Part shown: positions 22,323-33,000 of the stretch, one piece after another | Position numbering within the stretch: position 1 is the stretch's first letter | How the letters are laid out: every line of letters begins with the position of its first letter | NCBI GenBank assembly: GCA_964019695.1 | Contig: OZ026521.1 | Coordinates: forward strand, 36,392,939 to 36,456,938 | Origin: Loripinus fragilis | Lineage: Eukaryota; Mollusca; Bivalvia; Lucinida; Lucinidae | Direction of reading: 5' to 3' | DNA: 64,000 nt | Program-made: the position numbers and the translations under genes | Notes under the pieces: generated by a model | Database searches by the model: none | Seen by the model: only the letters and a program-made list of their open reading frames with translations | Told to the model about the DNA's origin: nothing

Positions 22323-22451
22323 GTAAGGTTCGAATTACTATGCTCAGCTACAGACACTAGCTAGGATCCTGAAAATTTGCCTGTAGCAAGTGTAGCAACG
22401 TTTTGGATATCCATCGTGAGATAAAAGCTGCCAAATAGAGTGTTCCCTGGA

Positions 22452-22831
22452 AAAGTGAGTTTCGAGTAAGAAAAGTGAGTTTCGAGTAAGAAAAGTGAGT
22501 TTCGAGTAAGAAAAGCGAGTTTCGAGTAAGAAAAGTGAGTTTCGAGTAAGAAAAGCGAGTTTCGAGTAAGAAAAGTGAGTTTCGGGTAAGAAAAGTGAGT
22601 TTCGAGTAAGAAAAGCGAGTTTCGAGTAAGAAAAGTGAGTTTCGAGTAAGAAAAGTGTCGAGTAAGAAAAGTGAGTTTCGAGTAAGAAAAGCGAGTTTCG
22701 AGTAAGAAAAGTGAGTTTCGAGTAAGAAAAGTGAGTTTCGAGTAAGAAAAGCGAGTTTCGAGTAAGAAAAACGAGTTTCGAGTAAGAAAAGTGAGTTTCG
22801 AGTAAGAAAAGTGAGTTTCGAGTAAGAAACT
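22452..22831. repeat. 20-bp minisatellite array A2 (plus orientation)
   Basis: About 19 copies of the same unit as A1, more homogeneous, with one shortened unit near 22655 (AAGTGTCGAGTAAG). All three minus frames stay open for more than 160 codons. Confidence 0.97.
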
Positions 22832-23440
22832 TTTGACAAAAAGAGAAATTGCCAAGACACTCGCGCGCATTTAGTAAGCGGTTTTGGCATAAGTTCCACA
22901 AACTCTTTATGGCAGAACTTTCCATAGCCTTAAAAGTTTTTACAGCTCATGCTACAGTTCAACACATTACAATGTAATACCACAGCAGCACGAAGGTCAT
23001 AATTATCGTCTTTGGTTGTAGATAAAATACTCTTGTATCTACTTTTCTCCATGAGCAAACTAGTTTTCCTAAAAAAGGTAGGCCTAAATTTTTAACCATG
23101 CGGAAAGTTATTGCAGTTAGAATAAAATGACAATGGCGCCATTTATGATACCACGTGATACGATATGAAATACCAATATATGGCATTACATCTATACAAA
23201 GTATTACATCAGAAGGCTATGGGCTGGTTGAGAACCGGTGGGAAATTGATTTAGATGATAGACTGACAGGTGTATAGGAGTGTGGCGAGGATGGGATGGT
23301 GGTTGTGGGGGACCGCTCTGAGTTCAGATATGCAGATAAGTCTTAGAAAACATTGATCTAAAACATAAATAATAAAAAATAAGTATATGAATAAATGTTC
23401 CGAGCGTTGCAACTTTACTTTAAAGTAGCTCAAGTCAAAC
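22832..23440. other. spacer, nothing recognised
   Basis: No supported ORF, RNA or repeat apart from short AT-rich stretches. Confidence 0.4.
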
Positions 23441-23660
23441 GGGGCTAACACTTCTGAACGAGTCACAGATCGCATATGTGGGACGCAGACCAGTCTGAAT
23501 GTGTGCACAGACTGTCAAGATTCGCCCTATGTGTTATACTATTGAAATCACCGCGCCCTGACACAGAACCATAAAATAATTAATAACCAAATGCATAATG
23601 CCAAAGTTAATCGTATATGACGTTGTGAAAAGCAAGTAAATAAATAAATGAATCCCATTC
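23440..23660. repeat. dispersed repeat, copy 2 of 2
   Basis: A direct copy of the block at 21345-21640. Together with the minisatellite before each copy it suggests a duplicated composite about 2 kb long. Confidence 0.85.
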
Positions 23661-24055
23661 AACACCCAGCTAAGCAGGATATTATCATTTATAGCAATTA
23701 ATGCAGACTCAGAACGTACCGATTGTACGGGGTTGGCATGATCCGTATCCGCACTGTTTGCATAGCTTTGTCTAAGAATTACCAAGCGACAGAAATGATT
23801 ATTTTAAGGACTTTTTGACAGACGCCACATTTTACTGTAATTGTATGGTCCTGTCTTGACACGTATGAAAGTGAATCTTTTGACATATAGCGAATTTTCA
23901 TTAGCGACCAATCTATGCACACAATAAAACAACTGGTAGAGAAATATATTATCTTCAATAGGGTCACTATTTGGTAGTAAATGCAGAAAAAGCTAATCAT
24001 TTTAGTAAATGCAAAGATGACCAAAATCGACCAATCCGGTCTAAGATATAGATAT

Positions 24056-24452
24056 AACGCTTTTCTTACTCAAAACTCACTTTTTCTTACTCGAAACTCA
24101 CTTTTTTTTACTCGAAACTCACTTTTCTTACTCGAAACTCACTTTTCTTACTCGAAACTCGCTTTTCTAACTCGAAACTCGCTTTTCTTACTCGAAACTC
24201 GCTTTTCTTACTCGAAACTCACTTTTCTTACTCGAAACTCACTTTTCTAACTCGAAACTCGCTTTTCTTACTCGAAACTCGCTTTTCTTACTCGAAACTC
24301 ACTTTTCTAACTCGAAACTCGCTTTTCTTACTCGAAACTCACTTTTCTTACTCAAAACTCACTTTTCTTACTCGAAATCGCTTTTCTTACTCGAAACTCA
24401 CTTTTCTTACTCGAAACTCGCTTTTCTTACTCGAAACTCGCTACTCGAAAAA
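24056..24452. repeat. 20-bp minisatellite array A3 (inverted)
   Basis: About 20 copies of CTTACTCGAAACTCRCTTTT, the reverse complement of the A1/A2 unit. It faces A2 across 1.2 kb, so a transcript through both could fold into a long imperfect hairpin. Confidence 0.97.
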
Positions 24453-24898
24453 TAGAACTCTTCTTCATGAATGATTCAGCGGAAGGGAGGAGAATGACCG
24501 CAGAACCTCAAAGTGATTCTGTCTAGCCCCCATGTAATACCCATGGGTTAGTTCAATGTTCTAGCCACAGTGTGTGGAACTGTCTTTGTGTTTAGTTGTG
24601 TTACTAAAATCCGCTGACTTCACTCTCTTCGGACCACACTGAAGAGGTGGCTACTTCGGATTAAAGATGGTGACTTGAAAAAGGAAATGTGGAGGCAATG
24701 AAGTGATTGTCACCAAAGCACTGATAAACGCGACCAGACTGCATCCATTCGCAACCCGGCCAAAACATTGTTCGACGGTGGGACATTTCTTTCGTTTTGT
24801 TCCATTTTCATGAAGGGGATTTAATACTAATCTTGCACTGCTGTAATTGTTTGCAGGCTTACAACCCTTGAATGGACAAATAAAATAAAACTCTTTTT
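24453..24898. other. spacer with AATGATTCAGC trace
   Basis: Begins with AATGATTCAGCGG, matching the start of the block at 20404. A minus-strand ORF at 24651-24908 has several Cys but no splice or family support. Confidence 0.4.
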
Positions 24899-25083
24899 TC
24901 ATGTTCATCTCAACTGAGCATGAAATTTAAATTACGCTTAAAAACTAAATTGCTGAAAACTTAAGATGTGTCCTGCTTAACAGCTCTCATATGCTTATTA
25001 ATGTTAAGATGCCATCAATTAAATGTCAACAACTGTTGGCACTCAGAATGAATTTCATGCTCAGTTGAGTTGAGTATGAAAAA
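24899..25083. mobile_element. GAGCATGAAATTT foldback MITE, copy 1
   Basis: The ends are inverted: CAACTGAGCATGAAATTT and AATTTCATGCTCAGTTG. The centre includes AACAACTGTTGGC. Related copies: 33563-33640 (partial), 61538-61702 and 62219-62396. Confidence 0.75.
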
Positions 25084-25442
25084 GCTTGAAAAATCTGCAC
25101 CTCTATATCGCTTGTAGCCAACATTTATCCAGGTATTTACCTGATAAAGCTGCATAGTCTGTAACGTTTGATCTTTTAATTTTAGAATTAATCGTTCTAT
25201 TTTTCAAGAACACAGTAAAAGACTAAAAATCAGGTATACATTTTACCAATTTCGTAAATCTTACCAAATTATCAGTATCAAAACAACAGCATTTATGTTA
25301 AAATTAACTGTCTATAATTATTGGAGAGGATCACTTTTCCGTGCAGTTTTCAGCTATAGTGAACAGATTTATCGTGGAAACATAACTTAATTCTACTTTA
25401 ACAAATGATTGAAAAAGAAAATAAAAAAATTCGAAAAATGTT

Positions 25443-25512
25443 CATAGTTGCAGACTTAGTCTATTTAAACATTTCTATCCGTTTTAGTCTATTTAAACAT
25501 TTCTATCCGTTA
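25443..25512. repeat. 28-bp direct duplication
   Basis: TTAGTCTATTTAAACATTTC plus TATCCGTT occurs twice head to tail. A small recent duplication. Confidence 0.85.
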
Positions 25513-25611
25513 ATGTTGTAGATATTCTCCTAAATATAATAGAAAATAGCTTATACCACTCTTACTAACTTTAGCACTAACTATCTCGCGATGTGCAAGG
25601 TCTACACTGAT

Positions 25612-25728
25612 GAAGGTGGTATAAAATTGTTATACCATGGTTTGTCCGCCTGTACGGGAGATAATCCCCTAGCTAAAGCTCTTGGATTATCTCCACGTAC
25701 AGGCGGGTAAACCATGGTATGACTACTT
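25612..25728. repeat. foldback (CCATGGTTTGTCCGCCTGTA arms)
   Basis: ATACCATGGTTTGTCCGCCT pairs with AGGCGGGTAAACCATGGTAT, and GGAGATAATCC pairs with GGATTATCTCC around CCTAGCTAAAGCTCTT. Confidence 0.75.
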
Positions 25729-25785
25729 CATAGCTTTTGAAGCAGGTAAACGGTTACACCAAGATCAGGAGGATTTCTTTTCTTA

Positions 25786-26000
25786 CAGTATCGAGTATCG
25801 AGTTAAAAAAGGCGAGTTTCGAGTAATAAAAGTCGAGTATCGAGTTATAAAAGTCGAGTAACGAGTAATAAAAGTCGAGTATCGAGTGATGAAAGTCGAG
25901 TATCGAGTGATAAAAGTCGAGTATCGAGTTATAAAAAGCGAGTATCGAGTAATGAAAAGCGAGTATCGAGTAATAAAAAGCGAGTATCGAGTAATAAAAC
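25786..26000. repeat. minisatellite array B1 (plus orientation)
   Basis: About 10 units of GAGTATCGAGTAATAAAARG, 20-21 bp. This is a subfamily of the A unit with TATCGAG in place of TTTCGAG and TAATAAAA in place of TAAGAAAA. Confidence 0.95.
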
Positions 26001-26647
26001 AGAACAAGAAAACGATCGGATGCAGTACTAGATCACACACGTGACGATCTCACGGAATAAAGAAAACTTATTTTAAAAAATCACACGACAAATAGACATG
26101 GTTAAAATAAAAAAAAAAAACTGCCCGTACAGGCTACATCGTAGAATAAAACTGTGGTGCCAGGCCTTCATCTGAAGGTATTTAAGTACCCAGAAATATT
26201 GCAGCAATATCATTTTGCAGCAACAAATCAGGGCCGTTGTCGGTTTTTGAAAAGTGGTACGGCCTTGGAACGTCGTTTTCCTAGTGTCGACGGCTCTGGT
26301 TACGGGGGTTTGACCTCCCACAAGAAAAGTTTCTAATTCAAGATGTCTGTAGAAGCGATACTATTGCATTTTGAGGCAATTTTTCTTAAGCTTATTTTAC
26401 AAGCATTAGCTGTATTTCAAATGTTTACGACAGGTTTTTTGAGCCGTCACCGTCAATGTATTAACAATTATTTCGACCCGTCAGTGGATCTCATCAACTC
26501 AAAGCAACAGTTGGTATTTCTGATACAGATATATGTTGTTGGTTGTTTCATTGTTGTTTTGGGATTTTCCAGTTCAATACATACATGTATGGACCTTGAT
26601 GCCTCTAGATACATTTAAGAGAGCGCAATTAAAAATAAGTTTCCTAT

Positions 26648-26800
26648 TCATATGTTGTGGGTACTCAAAGAACTGTCTCAATGATACGGTCCTTTGAGCA
26701 CCCTAACTATGTTACTATCTCTACCAAAACATATGCTGTGGATACTCAAAAGTACCGTCTCGATGAGACGGTCGAGACGGTTCTTTTGAGCACCCAAAAA
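26648..26800. mobile_element. two adjacent ACATATGTTGTGGGTACTC palindromic MITEs
   Basis: Two copies (26648-26703 and 26728-26800) of the short palindrome with GTACTCAAAAGAACCGTCTC and GAGACGGTTCTTTTGAGCAC arms. Further copies lie near 34699, 35051, 39104, 41335, 42418 and 45838; three of these are in PRDM introns. Confidence 0.85.
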
Positions 26801-26857
26801 CAAATGTTAAAAATTGATTTTTTGTTTGCTTAACTACACGGTTATATACCGAGAGAA

Positions 26858-27013
26858 GGCTTTTCATTACTCGATACTCGCTTTTTATTACTCGATACTC
26901 GCTTTTTATTACTCGATACTCGCCTTTTATAACTCGACACTCGCTTTTTATTACTCGATACTCGCTTTTTATTACTCGATACTCGCCTTTTATAACTCGA
27001 TACTCGCTTTTAA
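26858..27013. repeat. minisatellite array B2 (inverted)
   Basis: About 7 units of ATTACTCGATACTCGCTTTT, the inverse of B1, from which it is separated by about 860 bp. Confidence 0.95.
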
Positions 27014-27626
27014 CATTACTAGGATCGATGCAATACTTATGGCCCCCAAAGATATCATAAGGGAGACATTGTAATTTTGGCCTTGATTTCTCCAAGAATA
27101 TAGTATTTTTTTTTACATATAGGTGATCATCATTGCATTGGAAGCGTCTCAATGCGTCGTCTCCTGGTGCGTACTCACAACGGATTTTTGGAGAAAATAA
27201 AAAGCTGTAGACTTCTACATGTTTTTACATAAATAGGTGTCAATTATTTAGGGTTACTTTTGTTCGAAAGGTTTCCGTGATAGCACGTTTAAGGAACAAC
27301 CATTGCTCATGGATTGGTCCATTTATTACATGTAGGTATATCGAGAAAAAAACTTCAGGGTTGTTACCAGGTAGGACATAACTCTGCCTGCTTGCTAAGC
27401 TAGATAGTGAAATTTTGCATAAAATTACATGCATAAACTTGCTACATCAACGAAGGACTCCAATAGTTGGGCTCTGGGTTCGAATATTTTGGACTCTAAT
27501 GTAGCCCGAGCTTTCATTCAGGATGTCCTTTTATGGGGTATGCGAGCAGCAAAGGCTCAGGGAAAACTGCACAGGCTCTGGAGAGACTGTGTCATTTCTG
27601 CTCGATTCAGTTTCTGGCTCTTATAT

Positions 27627-27790
27627 AACTGATGAGCCGCACCAACGAATGTTGAGATCGTCGGGTCGCTGGTTCAGCATTCATAGAGGAACTATATTGT
27701 GGCCTTGTGCAAGACACTTTATCACTTGCTTAGTATAAGGACTAACTCAACCAAGGGAACATCCCGACATAATTAAAAAGTGTTGCTTTG
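27627..27790 (+). mobile_element. decayed SINE-like sequence
   Basis: GTCGCTGGTTCAGC, CTTGTGCAAGACACTTTATC, ACTAACTCAACCAAGG and AACATCCCGACAT follow the order of the SINE body at 10845-11009. The tRNA head is unclear. Confidence 0.4.
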
Positions 27791-27957
27791 GGCGTCAAGC
27801 ATAAACTCAAGCAATTCGTATGACAACATCCACAAATTCAGGCTAGCGATTGAGATCTTAGGTCTCTTGTTAAGAAATATAATATATGTAGTATTTTTAT
27901 TAACAACAACAACAACAACCACAGAAATTCCATCAGAGAGTCAAACAGATTTGATCC

Positions 27958-28153
27958 AGATCAGGCCCACACCGGGTAAGCGGCAATCGAAAACGTCAAT
28001 TCTATCGTAGAAAAGAGATCAAAAATCGATAGAAACAGAGTTAGTTTTTGATTGTCATTTGTCGCCCGACACTGTTTCAAGCGATTTTGATCCGCATTCG
28101 TCGATTGTTAAGAACGTTTTCGATTGCCGCCTACACGGTGGGAGGCCTGATCC
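27958..28153. mobile_element. MITE with 35-40-bp terminal inverted repeats
   Basis: GATCAGGCCCACACCGGGTA continuing to GCGGCAATCGAAAACGT at the left is matched by ACGTTTTCGATTGCCGC followed by CACGGTGGGAGGCCTGATC at the right. Inner arms around ATCAAAAATCGAT also pair. Confidence 0.75.
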
Positions 28154-28792
28154 GTGGTAAAGTCCATAATTTGCTGTATCTGGTACATTTGTATTGTGGT
28201 ATTGGTATGTCCGATATAACGCATTAATTTTAGAACAAAAACCTTACAGGATTATACGTCATTTAGTGTCACCATGCTCGAGTGGATCAGATTGGAGGTC
28301 GGAAAGTGACATTGTACCCATATGGAAATGTTACCCCTCACTACCCGCCACCACCACTACGACATAATTGCGACACATTGATAAACTTATTTCGAATATT
28401 TTATGTCGTGTGCGAGGCAAGCAATCATGCCTCCGTCGTAGTTGTCGTCGTCGTCACACTTTTGGTTTCCGATTAATAACTGGTGAAGGAATGCATCAAT
28501 AAAATAAAACAAAAATACAGAATAGTAATTAAGTAAAAACATTGTACAATACAGGTCGAGTTCGAATTTGGAAACCATCTTCATAATCATGATAATTTCG
28601 ACTCAGTTATGGCCGTTTGGGGCTTAGGTTTTGTTTATTACCACCGAAGCTCCGCTGCACGACTGCACGAAAAAGCCTGCTGAACTACAGCAGTTCATAC
28701 CGTTGCTCATCTATTTTCCCGCAAATAGACCAAGAATAAACATGAGTTCCGTTTAGAGTTAAGAGCAGTAGACCTTACGTTTTACACTTCAA

Positions 28793-29092
28793 AGCCTTTT
28801 ATAACTCGATACTCGCCTTTTATTACTCGATACTCGCCCTTTATTACTCGATACTCGACTTTCATTACTCGATACTCGACTTTTATAACTCGATACTCAC
28901 CTTTTATTACTCGATACTCCCCTTTTATTACTTGATACTCGACTTTCATAACTCGATACTCGCCTTTTATAACTCGATACTCGACTTTTATTACTCGATA
29001 CTCACTTTTTACAACTCGATACTCGCCTTATATAACTCGATACTCGCTTTTTATTACTCGAAACTCGACTTTTATTACTCGATACTCGATAC
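28793..29092. repeat. minisatellite array B3 (inverted)
   Basis: About 14 units of the ATAACTCGATACTCGCCTTT type, more variable than B1 and B2 (CGCC, CGAC, CACC and CCCC variants). Confidence 0.95.
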
Positions 29093-29169
29093 ATACCAAA
29101 AGTGACTCTCCAAGATCAGGGGCAGTTCAGATGCCATCAGATTTGGTGTAAAATTTCTCTTATCTAAAC

Positions 29170-29380
29170 AATATGAGACGTGACATGTGATTTCCAGCTG
29201 TGGCATTTTGACATGAATAGACTCAGACAAGCCTGTGCAGCCTCCTGTTAAGCTTAGAAACTCCAAATGATGTTCAATCAGTAGCTAAACAGTCATAAAA
29301 TATTTAAGCGACTAACAAAGGCTCTGATTGGACTGTTGGTGCACATACCACATTGTTGTAAATCTCATGTCACGGCTCAA
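29170..29380. mobile_element. about 240-bp MITE with GAGCCGCGACATG ends, copy 1
   Basis: GACATGTGATTTCCA... GCAGCCTCCTGTTAAGCTTA... CATACCACATTGTTG... TCATGTC-CGGCTCA. The internal hairpin AAAGGCTCTGAT is degraded here. Other copies: 32360-32570 (inverted), 43570-43795, 56935-57175, 63108-63350. Confidence 0.8.
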
Positions 29381-30207
29381 TTATATGTACAGTGGCTGCT
29401 ACCCCTTTTGATGTTAACTTACACGTATTGTATCAGTGTACCCCATGTTTCCCCGTTTTATTATTAATTTTAAGGCAGACTTGGGGTCACTTTTTACGGA
29501 GATACATCTTCGTGATGTGCTATTTATCACATGAACGTAAGAAGAATGTACAATACGAAGATGGGGTGAAAGAGTTAATCTATCCCCTGTGATTTAATCC
29601 CCCGATGTAGGTCAAACAATCTGTGTTGCAATATCGGTAACATAACTCAGATCACTATTCCAGATAGGGGTCCTTAAAGCCTCATCATCGCCTCCCAGGG
29701 GCCGCATCAAGACCTTATTGACGATCACTCACTTCGGGGTTCCCTTGTAATCAAGTGCGAATCTAGTTAACAGATTGCTTTTTCGTAATCACGCACCGTC
29801 TTTGATACCAACATATCGTTCAATGATTCTTTCTCTGGCGAAATGAAAAGTGTTCTGAGCCTGCGCATGCGAAAATGGTACGCAGAACAACGGTGACAAC
29901 TAGACTGGCTTCAGTCTGAAATCTTGATACTTCATTCAAGTAGTTTTATTTAAATATATGTACGTGTGTGTATATAAATTTCACTATACGATATTTGAGG
30001 AATAGAATTGGTGTTGAATAAAATAATTATTATGAAGATTTTTTACATATCAAAATTTCAGACTGGTGCCAGTCTAGCGACGGTCGATTGTCCAGTCGTA
30101 TATATGAAGATTTTGATGCTGCTCTGTGTTGCATTTATTGAGACGGTACTGCTGGAGCGACATGAATCCACATACGTCACCCAACGAAAAGCGACATACT
30201 AGCAATG
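29381..30207. other. spacer, nothing recognised
   Basis: No supported gene or repeat. Short ORFs lack any family resemblance. Confidence 0.4.
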
Positions 30208-30496
30208 GACGTGCTTCCTTTGGTTTATTGTTGAGTCGCTTGCTTCCTTTGGTTTATTGTTGAGTCGCTTGCTTCCTTTGGCTTTATTGTTGAGTCGCTT
30301 GCTTCCTTTGGCTTTATTGTTGAGTCGCTTGCTTCCTTTGGTTTTATTGTTGAGTCGCTTGGCAAGTTGCTTCCTTTGGTTTATTGTTGAGTCGCTTGCT
30401 TCCTTTGGTTTTATTGTTGAGTCGCTTGCTTCCTTTGGTTTTATTGCTGAGTCACTTGCTTCCTTTGGTTTTATTGTTAAGTCGCTTGCTTCCTTT
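30208..30496. repeat. 28-29-bp tandem array, ten copies
   Basis: Units of GTCGCTTGCTTCCTTTGGTT plus TTATTGTTGA. One unit has an inserted GGCAAGTTGC near 30361. The reading-frame repeats (KEASDSTI) are artefacts of the array. Confidence 0.95.
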
Positions 30497-30605
30497 GCGC
30501 ACAATTCAGTGCGGTTAAACTCAATTCTCTTTTATAGATAAATATATTCCCCTTGAATCAGTCAATATTCACGAATTATTCTGCCATTTGTTTTTGAAAT
30601 TATGT

Positions 30606-30712
30606 TCTCACGTAGCAAGCATGAAATTGACCAATCACAATTTTTGTAGCATTGCTACAAAAATTGTGATTGGTCAAATTTCATTCTTGCTTCGTGCAAA
30701 CATAATTTCAAA
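30606..30712. repeat. foldback (GACCAATCACAATTTTTGTA arms)
   Basis: TTGACCAATCACAATTTTTG and CAAAAATTGTGATTGGTCAA are perfect arms around TAGCATTGCTA. Outer parts GAAATTATGTTCTCACG and CGTGCAAACATAATTTC also pair. Confidence 0.85.
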
Positions 30713-31076
30713 ATTGCAGACACCATGAAAATAAATAAGTCTGCGACGAAGCTTTATTACTTATAAACTGAAGCCATTAGATGGAAATAGTGTTTATGTC
30801 AATGTTATCATTGGAATTACGATAAATATTTACGTATTTATTGGTACGGCTGAGAGACTATTAAAGTTTTGTCAAGGGACCGGTACTCGGCACAATCTCT
30901 ACTGGAGACCAGCATCCGACAGTAATTAGAAAGATAGCATTTCACTAAACAAAAATTATGCGAATTTGCAGCCAATCTATCGTATTTGACCCAAATGTTC
31001 GGATAAAATAACCGTTCTTGCCTAACTATTTCGTTTTACCACCTTTTTGTGTTGATGTGTATAAAATGTAGAAATG

Positions 31077-31147
31077 CCAAACAGTGTAAACCTGGATCAT
31101 ACCGCTCCTTCACAATATTAACTCTGATATGCCTCTCACTGTTTGAT
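31077..31147. repeat. CAAACAGTG-ended hairpin, degenerate copy
   Basis: It starts CCAAACAGTGTA and ends CTCACTGTTTG with weak internal pairing. It shares its ends, but not its interior, with 39716-39781 and 54190-54246. Confidence 0.5.
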
Positions 31148-31866
31148 ATGGCCTCTCTTTCAAAAAAGTTTAAGGAACATGTTTTCAATTTTGCATCCTA
31201 GCATAGTTTTAATACAACAGTAAACTACACATTATAAGGTGGTCCTGTACAATGGAATCACCGCCACGAAATTTATGTGCGACAATTTCTTCCACTCGAA
31301 TGTCACGAAAATAAATCACATGCAAAAACATAACTTGACAAAACGCGATCTATAAGTTTTCGCATGAGATTTTATCAGTCTATGTTGGAGAATATTTTCT
31401 ATGAGCCTGAAAGGAGGCAGTACTTTACAAAACAGTACTTTTATAAGTCTTCATATGCGACCAGTGATGGTTCAGGCAAGCTCGCCTCTTATTTTCGCAG
31501 CCTCGCCAAAATCTTACATTGCTTGCAGATAAGGGTTGGTCAGAAAGTACTTGAATCTAACCCATCTTGGTAGTGATGTAACAGTATATCATAAGAACCA
31601 AAAATAAGGGAACACTTGCATTTCATTTGGAGGTATACGTATTTTTACCTAAACACATAAAAGATATGGAGTGCAAGTCCGTAGGATGGTAGGTCTCCAC
31701 GTGCAGCAACACATGCACGACGCCTGTCAGGCATACTGTTATACGGCATATCATTGCTGCTATTCGTCCTGAAGTGCAACACCAAATTTCTGGAGAAATA
31801 CAAGGGCCAGGCCTTTAGATAAGAGCGCGTACCAAAAAAAATAATTTTCTTATTTCTCAACCAAAA
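31148..31866. other. spacer, nothing recognised
   Basis: A plus ORF at 31364-31573 has no recognisable domain. No repeat border seen. Confidence 0.35.
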
Positions 31867-32359
31867 CAGGGACACCCTAAAACGCTGAATTTTCTGCTGA
31901 ATTCAGCAAGTTGCTGATCAGCTAAAATACCCTAAAACACTGAACTGCTGATTTTCTTTATTTAATATGTTTTGAACTTTGTTATGCATAATTATTTGAA
32001 GACTTTATGTTTTTTATGTTTATTCATGTATTAAATTTGTACTTTGATGATAAAATAGCGTTTTGTTTTTAATTTTTCTGTGGTTTGTTGGACGATATTA
32101 ATTATTGTTTCTTTGTAGTTTAAAAGTCTTTTCATTTATTCAAACGAAACTTTGTTGATTGATCATTGAATACAAATTGATGAATTGATTGGATAACTAT
32201 GATTATTTGTTTGTTTTCCCTTAAGGTACAGCAAATGATTAATGACCATTAAAACCCTTGATTACAGGGTCCAAATAAAGTTTTGCATTTTTTAATTAAT
32301 TGACCAATCCAATAAATTAAATAATTGTATCAATTAATATATTCATTTATGAGACGCAA

Positions 32360-32570
32360 CATGAGATTTCAAACCATGCGGTATTTGCACCCAGCAAAGG
32401 CTCAGATCAGCATGCGCACATGCATAGTCTGGAAAGAGATTTTGCTGGTCGCTTGAATGTTTTATGACTGTTCAGGTACACGCCGAACAATATTTGGAGT
32501 TTCTAAGCTTCAAAAGGGGCTGCACTGGCTCGTTAGAGTCAACACTTGTCAAAATGTCATGATACTTTAG
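32360..32570. mobile_element. 240-bp GAGCCGCGACATG MITE, inverted and decayed copy
   Basis: In reverse order it keeps CAGCAAAGGCTCAGATCAG, TTGGAGTTTCTAAGCTT and CACTTGTCAAAATGTCATG. Confidence 0.6.
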
Positions 32571-32627
32571 TACTTATCGCATATGCGCAAAACCCAATAG
32601 GCCCTTGTTTGTGTTCCTCCTGCCTAC

Positions 32628-33000
32628 TTAAAGCTAGAGACCTATATTTTCGTCTCAATTATAATGAACTTTAATACCACCGACTTCTCAGGTGAGCTTG
32701 CACATTTGCGCAGGCTCACCTGAACAATCACTGTTCGAAGATGCGATAGGCGTCAAATCTCCCGAATACACATGCTCACTCCCTTATCAATTCGGTAGCA
32801 ATGCATTAATTTAAAGCTAGAGACCTATATTTTCGTCTCAATTATAATGAACGTTAATACCACCGACTGCTCAGGTGAGATTGCACATTTGCGCAGGCTC
32901 ACCTGAGCAATCACTGTTCGAAAATGTGATAGGTATCAAATCTTCCGAATACACATGCTTACTCCCTTATCAATTCGGTAGCAATGATTTAATTTAGATA
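32628..33000. repeat. two-copy tandem repeat, about 187-bp unit
   Basis: AAAGCTAGAGACCTATATTT starts each copy (about 32628 and 32812). Each contains the hairpin CTCAGGTGAG... GCTCACCTGA and ends ATCAATTCGGTAGCAATG. About 95% identical by eye. Confidence 0.9.

Noticed and set aside
24651..24908. Cys-containing minus ORF as a possible secreted-protein exon
   Set aside because: Two overlapping frames look equally plausible, and no acceptor/donor pair fits.
26154..26336. Plus ORF ending GGLTSHKKSF as a terminal exon joined to the 22207 exon
   Set aside because: A TTTTGCAG acceptor exists near 26220, but its phase does not match the 22322 donor and no middle exon was found.
26343..26618. 91-codon plus ORF with hydrophobic stretches
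   Set aside because: True ATG start, but no family resemblance, splice signal or conserved motif; consistent with chance in AT-rich DNA.
30199..30504. ORFs with KEASDSTI-type repeats
   Set aside because: Translation of the 28-29-bp tandem array, open on both strands.
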